Shown here: positions 6,681 to 10,273 of the stretch, piece by piece | How the letters are laid out: every line of letters begins with the position of its first letter | Numbering within the stretch: position 1 is the stretch's first letter | Assembly (NCBI GenBank): GCA_937898155.1 | Contig: CALEJO010000172.1 | Coordinates: 1-10,273 of the forward strand | Source of the DNA: an uncultured Clostridia bacterium | Lineage (GTDB): Bacteria; Bacillota; Clostridia; Oscillospirales; CAG-272 | DNA length: 10,273 nt | Direction: 5' to 3' | Notes under the pieces: model-generated | What the model was told of the DNA's origin: nothing | What the model saw: only the letters and a program-made list of their open reading frames with translations | Database searches by the model: none | Program-made: the position numbers and the translations under genes

Positions 6681-8876
6681 ATGAGTTGGTTTGAAGAACA
6701 ACTGCGCAGTCGGGAAAAAGCCGACAACGCCGATTTTGCGGATGCCATTGATTCGATCGCGAACGCGGTAATGGGCAATCGCCTGCGCGACGCGCTCAGT
6801 CAGAATGAGATCGCCGGCTCCGCCATCGAAGAAATTCTGAAATTTTATCATTGCAAGGTCAAGACGGACGACCTGCCCGGAGAAGTCAAAACCATTGACG
6901 AGCAGATCGAATATCGGATGCGTCCCTTTGGCATCAAAAGCCGCGTCGTCACGCTGGAAAAGGGATGGTATCATCACGCCGTCGGCGCGATGCTCGGCAC
7001 GAGAAAAGAAGACGGCTCCGCCGTCGCGCTGATCCCCGGGAAACTGTCGGGATACCGTCTGATCGACATCAAAAGCGGCAAGCAAATGAAGCTGAACAGA
7101 AAGACGGAAGCCCTTCTCGACAAAGAAGCGATCTGCTTTTATGAGCCGCTTCCGCAAAAGGCGCTGACGATCGGCGATCTGCTCAAATTCATGGTGCAGC
7201 AGCTCAGCATTTCGGATATTGTCATGTATCTCGGTCTGATGGGGCTTTCGGCGGCGCTCGGACTGCTTTCGCCGCTATTCACAAAGTGGCTGTTCAGCGA
7301 CGTGCTGGAATCGGGCAGCGTGCAGGTTTTGCTGTCACTCGCCATTTTTATGATCTGCTTTTCGCTGAGCCGGTTATGCTTCGGCGCATTTCAGGGGCTG
7401 ATCAACGCACGCGTCGGGATCAAACAGAATATTGCCGTGCAGGCGGCGGTGATGAACCGCATCATGAGCTTGCCGCCGACGTTTTTCCGGCAATATTCCT
7501 CCGGCGAGCTTTCTCAGCGCGCGTCCTATGTGCAATCGTTGTGTTCGACGATCTTCAATACGATCGGCATGACGGGTCTGACCTCGCTGTTTTCGTTGAT
7601 CTATATCGGGCAGATCTTCGTATTTGCTCCCTCGCTTGTCGTGCCGTCGCTTGCGATCACGCTCGCAACGATCACGCTCTCCCTGATTACCACGTTCGCG
7701 CAGATGAAGATCACGCGCGAAAAGATGGCTTTGGCGGCAAAGACGAGCGGTCTTACCTATTCGACGATCACGGGTATTCAGAAAATCAAGCTCGCAGGCG
7801 CGGAAAAACGAATGTTTTCCCGCTGGGCGAGAGAGTATGCAAAGGAAGCACAGCTCGACTATAATCCGCCGATGTTTTTGAAGGTCAGCGGCACGATCTC
7901 GCTCGCTCTCTCGCTGATCGGCACGCTTATCCTTTATGCAACGGCGATCAAAAATCAGATCGGCGTCGCCGATTATTACGCATTCAATACCGCTTACGGC
8001 ATGGTGTCGTCGGCGTTCACCTCGGTCGTTTCCATCGCCGTGACGGTCGCCAACATTCGCCCGACGCTGGAAATGGCAAAGCCGATCATGGAGGCGGAGC
8101 CGGAGATGCATGACGGAAAAGAGAACATCACCTCTCTCCGCGGCGGAATCGAGCTTTCGCACGTGTCGTTCCGTTACGATGAATCCATGCCGAACGTGAT
8201 CGACGATCTTTCCCTGACGATCTGTCCGGGCGAATATCTCGCCATCGTCGGCTCGACGGGCTGCGGCAAAAGCACACTGATGCGGTTGCTTCTCGGCTTT
8301 GAAACGCCGCAAAAGGGTATGATCGCCTATGACAAAAAGAATATTTCCAAAATCGACCTGCAATCCCTCCGCCGGAAAATCGGCGTCGTGATGCAGGACG
8401 GGAAGCTCTTCCTCGGAGATATCTATTCGAACATTGTCATCACCGCGCCGGAGCTGACAATGGACGCGGCGTGGGAGGCGGCGGAGATCGCTTCGATCGC
8501 GGACGATATCCGCGCGATGCCGATGGGTATGAATACGCTCATTTCCGAAGGGCAGGGCGGTATTTCCGGCGGTCAGAGGCAGCGGCTGATGATCGCGCGC
8601 GCCGTCGCGCCGAAGCCGAAGGTGCTGATGTTTGACGAGGCGACCTCGGCGCTCGACAATATCACGCAGAAAAAGGTGTCGGAAGCGATCGACTCCCTCA
8701 AATGCACGAGAATCGTCATCGCGCATCGGCTCTCGACCATTCAGCACGCCGACAGGATCATTTACCTCGACGGCGGAAAAATCGCCGAAGAAGGCACTTA
8801 TGATGAACTGATCGAAAAGAACGGACTTTTTGCGGGACTTGTTGAGCGTCAACGGCTGGATATCGACGATCCGTGA
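6681..8876 (+). CDS. NHLM-type ABC transporter, ATP-binding/permease, non-peptidase partner
   Basis: This 731-residue ABC half-transporter is the second of the pair typical of NHLM bacteriocin clusters. The N-terminal soluble domain (about 1-165, beginning MSWFEEQLRSRE) is not a C39 peptidase. It matches the characteristic N-terminal domain of the second NHLM transporter, from recall, and contains a beta-rich part (about 85-155: LEKGWYHHAVGAML, then IPGKLSGYRLID). Membrane helices span about 175-460. The ATPase domain has Walker A GSTGCGKST (524-532), Q-loop Gln572, signature ISGGQ (628-632), Walker B VLMFDE (648-653) and switch His682, so both partners should hydrolyse ATP. A G-rich stretch AAGGGGGG (6663-6670) lies 10 nt before the ATG. 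It probably forms a heterodimer or works in series with the C39 protein; that is inference. Confidence 0.9.
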   Translation: MSWFEEQLRSREKADNADFADAIDSIANAVMGNRLRDALSQNEIAGSAIEEILKFYHCKVKTDDLPGEVKTIDEQIEYRMRPFGIKSRVVTLEKGWYHHAVGAMLGTRKEDGSAVALIPGKLSGYRLIDIKSGKQMKLNRKTEALLDKEAICFYEPLPQKALTIGDLLKFMVQQLSISDIVMYLGLMGLSAALGLLSPLFTKWLFSDVLESGSVQVLLSLAIFMICFSLSRLCFGAFQGLINARVGIKQNIAVQAAVMNRIMSLPPTFFRQYSSGELSQRASYVQSLCSTIFNTIGMTGLTSLFSLIYIGQIFVFAPSLVVPSLAITLATITLSLITTFAQMKITREKMALAAKTSGLTYSTITGIQKIKLAGAEKRMFSRWAREYAKEAQLDYNPPMFLKVSGTISLALSLIGTLILYATAIKNQIGVADYYAFNTAYGMVSSAFTSVVSIAVTVANIRPTLEMAKPIMEAEPEMHDGKENITSLRGGIELSHVSFRYDESMPNVIDDLSLTICPGEYLAIVGSTGCGKSTLMRLLLGFETPQKGMIAYDKKNISKIDLQSLRRKIGVVMQDGKLFLGDIYSNIVITAPELTMDAAWEAAEIASIADDIRAMPMGMNTLISEGQGGISGGQRQRLMIARAVAPKPKVLMFDEATSALDNITQKKVSEAIDSLKCTRIVIAHRLSTIQHADRIIYLDGGKIAEEGTYDELIEKNGLFAGLVERQRLDIDDP

Positions 8877-9017
8877 CGGCACACCGACGAAAAAACGAAA
8901 AAAAATCGAATTTGATCGGGAAACAGTAGCCATTTTTCCGTCTCGTTCGTATCAAAGGGCAGCGAGAACGAAACGGATGGAATTTTATTAATTTGTATTG
9001 CAGAAAGGAAAAACCAC
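8877..9017 (+). promoter_or_regulatory. Intergenic region with two mutually exclusive hairpins
   Basis: Hairpin A pairs 8917-8923 with 8934-8940 (7 bp, one G-U). Hairpin B pairs 8938-8948 with 8966-8976 (11 bp, one C-A mismatch), extended by CCAT 8930-8933 with ATGG 8977-8980 across a 4-nt T bulge. A and B share 8938-8940, so they cannot both form. Hairpin B is followed by an AT-rich but not pure T tract (AATTTTATTAATTTG). This may be a weak terminator or attenuator between the transporter genes and the Hcp-like genes. I see no convincing -35/-10 pair, so the downstream genes may depend on read-through. The 5' end (8881-8910) is A-rich. Confidence 0.4.
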
Positions 9018-9485
9018 ATGAAAAAAATCATCTCTATTTTACTTACGCTGACGGTTCTGTTGCTTACGGTCGCTCCTTGCTCCGCCGGAGCAGATGTCGC
9101 ACCGGTCACGATGATAATCGAGGGTTTCAAATCCCGCGAGGTTTTGTCATTCAGCTACGGATTCAATCGACCGACCGACATAGAGGGAGAACTTGCCGGC
9201 ATTCCGAGGCCGACCTCGTTCACGATCCGCGTTCCGGGATTGAGCGACGGAAACAACGATCTGTTCACGTGGGCTTTGGCGGGTGGTGCCATGCCGAAAA
9301 CACTGATGCTGGAGTTTGTCAATCCCGTGGACGAAAGCAGCATGAAGACGATTCGACTCACCAATGCCTATTGTGTCCGCTATACGGAATACTGGGATCA
9401 GGACGGCACGTATTACGAAGAGATCGAGATCGTATCCAAGGAGTTTCAAAACGGTCCGGCAGAATATGAGAGACCGTGGAACTGA
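9018..9485 (+). CDS. Exported Hcp/TssD-like protein, soluble form
   Basis: This 155-residue protein has a Sec signal peptide (residues 1 to about 25: MKK, a hydrophobic core rich in Leu and Thr, then a likely signal peptidase I site AGA before Asp26) and no later membrane segment. The mature part (about 30-155) resembles the Hcp/TssD tube protein of Bacteroidetes-type T6SS: EVLSFSYGFNRPTD, the GIPRP turn, a SDGNNDLFTWAL helix, EFVNPVD, then KTIRLTNAYCVRYTE and a C-terminal strand ending YERPW. The match is from memory of that family. By hand it is about 40% identical to the next gene's product over some 120 residues. The ATG follows AGAAAGGA (9002-9009) with 8 nt spacing. True T6SS Hcp lacks a signal peptide and works in the cytoplasm, so this protein would act outside the cell. 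Ring or tube assembly is inferred. Confidence 0.72.
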   Translation: MKKIISILLTLTVLLLTVAPCSAGADVAPVTMIIEGFKSREVLSFSYGFNRPTDIEGELAGIPRPTSFTIRVPGLSDGNNDLFTWALAGGAMPKTLMLEFVNPVDESSMKTIRLTNAYCVRYTEYWDQDGTYYEEIEIVSKEFQNGPAEYERPWN

Positions 9486-9500
9486 CGAAGAAAAGGAAAC

Positions 9501-9505
9501 GGAGG
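9501..9505 (+). promoter_or_regulatory. Ribosome binding site that decides the second Hcp-like start
   Basis: GGAGG (9501-9505) lies 1 nt before the first in-frame ATG (9507), which is too close to use. It lies 7 nt before the next in-frame ATG (9513), which is ideal spacing. I therefore place the start at 9513. A weaker AAAAGGA (9491-9497) could still serve ATG 9507, which would add two residues. Confidence 0.7.
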
Positions 9506-9512
9506 AATGAAA

Positions 9513-10136
9513 ATGAAAAAAACGATGATCAGACGAAGCGTGATGATGCTTCTGGTTCTTTGCATGACGGCTATGCTGGCGATTCCGGTCTCGGCAAAAT
9601 CGTCGGGCGCAAAACTCACGATAGACAGTTATAAAAGTCGCGAAGTCATCCGTTATACCTATACGTTTACCACCGCAGCGGATGCCGAGGGGCAGTTGTC
9701 CGGCATGCCGCGTGGCGGTATGATCACGGTTGAAGTCAAGGCACTTAATGATGGCAACTGCGATCTGCTCGCTTGGATGCTGGAACGCAATCTCCCGAAA
9801 AACGGACAGATTGATTTGGTAGACCCCGCCACAGGTAAGATCAAGACGATTCAATTCAAAAACGCATACTGCGTCGATTTCAAAGAGGGCATGACAGAAG
9901 ACGGCATCCATACAGAGATCATCACGATCACCTGCGGTGTTCTGTCGAACGGAGATGCCGTATATGAAAGTGCTTGGGGCGGTCTGACCGGCTCCATGCT
10001 TTCCGAAGGCAATCTTTGGATCGTGATTCCCGTGGCGGTCGTTGTCATCGGCGGCGTCGCGGCGCTTGTGATCGTGAAGAAGAAACAGAAATCCGCGGCG
10101 GCGGACGGTGGCGAAAAGAAAGACGAAGAAGAATAA
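9513..10136 (+). CDS. Exported Hcp/TssD-like protein with C-terminal membrane anchor
   Basis: This 207-residue paralog of the preceding protein has three parts. A Sec signal peptide runs to about residue 28, with basic MKKTMIRR, a hydrophobic core and a site VSA before Lys. The Hcp/TssD-like core (about 34-156) contains EVIRYTYTF, GMPRGGMITVEVKALNDG, DLLAWML, VDPATG, IKTIQFKNAYCVDF and YESAW. A C-terminal helix (about 168-188, rich in Ile, Val, Ala) follows, with a tail KKKQK then acidic DEEE. That order predicts the core outside and the charged tail inside. The block MPRGG...V.ALNDGN.DLLAWML is the most TssD-like part I recall. The NAYCV segment with its Cys is shared with the neighbour. It starts 27 nt after that gene's stop, in the same operon. 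Anchoring an Hcp-like domain to the membrane has no counterpart in canonical T6SS. Confidence 0.73.
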   Translation: MKKTMIRRSVMMLLVLCMTAMLAIPVSAKSSGAKLTIDSYKSREVIRYTYTFTTAADAEGQLSGMPRGGMITVEVKALNDGNCDLLAWMLERNLPKNGQIDLVDPATGKIKTIQFKNAYCVDFKEGMTEDGIHTEIITITCGVLSNGDAVYESAWGGLTGSMLSEGNLWIVIPVAVVVIGGVAALVIVKKKQKSAAADGGEKKDEEE

Positions 10137-10273
10137 AAGTGAGAAATGGGGAGTGCGGAGTGAAGGATGTAAATCCCAGCTCCTCCCTCTTGACTCCTGA
10201 CCGAATGAAAAGGAGCGTTTTATCTGAACACATCGCCCTGCGCTCATGGCAGGCGAAATAAAAAATAACAATA
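10137..10273. other. Intergenic tail with imperfect inverted repeat, no gene
   Basis: A small hairpin GGAT-GTAA-ATCC (10165-10176, GNRA-type loop) sits at the centre of a purine-rich arm with repeated GGAGT motifs (10150-10154, 10157-10161) and a pyrimidine-rich arm with CTCC motifs (10180-10183, 10194-10197). GGAGT 10150-10154 pairs with ACTCC 10193-10197. No T tract follows directly, so I do not call a terminator. The layout suggests a dispersed intergenic repeat. An AAAAGGAG (10208-10215) lacks a start codon at usable distance. The final 20 bases are A-rich. Confidence 0.45.

Noticed and set aside
5465..6778. Open frame antisense to the C39 transporter (about 437 codons)
   Set aside because: Mirror of the conserved ATPase domain coding; composition is typical of an antisense artefact.
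7374..8933. Long open frame antisense to the second ABC transporter (about 519 codons)
   Set aside because: The translation is Arg/Asp/His-rich without family features. The + strand gene has all ABC motifs.
9018..10136. Lipoprotein reading of the first Hcp-like signal peptide (Cys21)
   Set aside because: The residue before the Cys is Pro (VAPC), which does not fit a lipobox. An AGA signal peptidase I site follows.
10179..10220. Possible terminator pairing GCTCCT 10179-10184 with AGGAGC 10211-10216
   Set aside because: The loop is about 26 nt, the stem only 6 bp, and the following GTTTTA is a weak tail.
10205..10261. 18-codon ORF starting at ATG 10205
   Set aside because: There is no ribosome binding site before the ATG, and the AAAAGGAG nearby lies inside the ORF. 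Too short to support.
9147..10271. Open frame antisense to the Hcp-like genes (about 374 codons)
   Set aside because: It spans two genes and their gap, and its product is His/Arg-rich with no motif. The + strand genes have signal peptides, ribosome binding sites and a shared fold.

Overview
The window reads as a stretch of a moderately GC-rich low-redundancy Firmicutes genome, probably a gut-type member of the Clostridia. The reasons are strong AGGAGG-type ribosome binding sites, consensus sigma-A-like promoters, a clostridial-type formate-tetrahydrofolate ligase, a monoderm-style short HlyD-like protein, and Sec signal peptides followed by a C-terminal membrane anchor with no sign of an outer membrane. 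The taxonomic call is inference. All supported genes lie on the + strand. No tRNA, rRNA, CRISPR array, transposase or integrase is visible.

Positions 1-180 hold no convincing gene. They contain GC-rich inverted repeats and a nested hairpin at 130-180. A consensus promoter at 181-209 then drives a tightly packed three-gene unit: an alpha/beta hydrolase (235-1035), a cytoplasmic sialidase-like Asp-box beta-propeller protein (1039-2115) and formate-tetrahydrofolate ligase fhs (2131-3807). A strong intrinsic terminator (3845-3880) ends the unit.

A second strong promoter (3958-3986) starts an export operon of the NHLM/NHLP bacteriocin-transporter type: a miniature HlyD-like membrane protein (4054-4482), an ABC transporter with an N-terminal C39 cysteine peptidase (4493-6664), and a second ABC transporter with a non-peptidase N-terminal domain (6681-8876). 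No RiPP precursor and no modification enzyme accompany them in the window.

After a 141-nt gap with competing hairpins come two paralogous exported proteins (9018-9485 and 9513-10136). Their core closely resembles, by eye, the Hcp/TssD tube protein of Bacteroidetes-type type VI secretion systems. The first looks soluble after signal-peptide removal; the second carries a C-terminal transmembrane anchor. Sec-exported Hcp-like proteins in a Gram-positive-like genome, directly behind a C39 ABC exporter that lacks its usual cargo, are the most unusual content here and may be an undescribed surface or secretion system. The last 137 nt hold an imperfect inverted repeat and no supportable gene.
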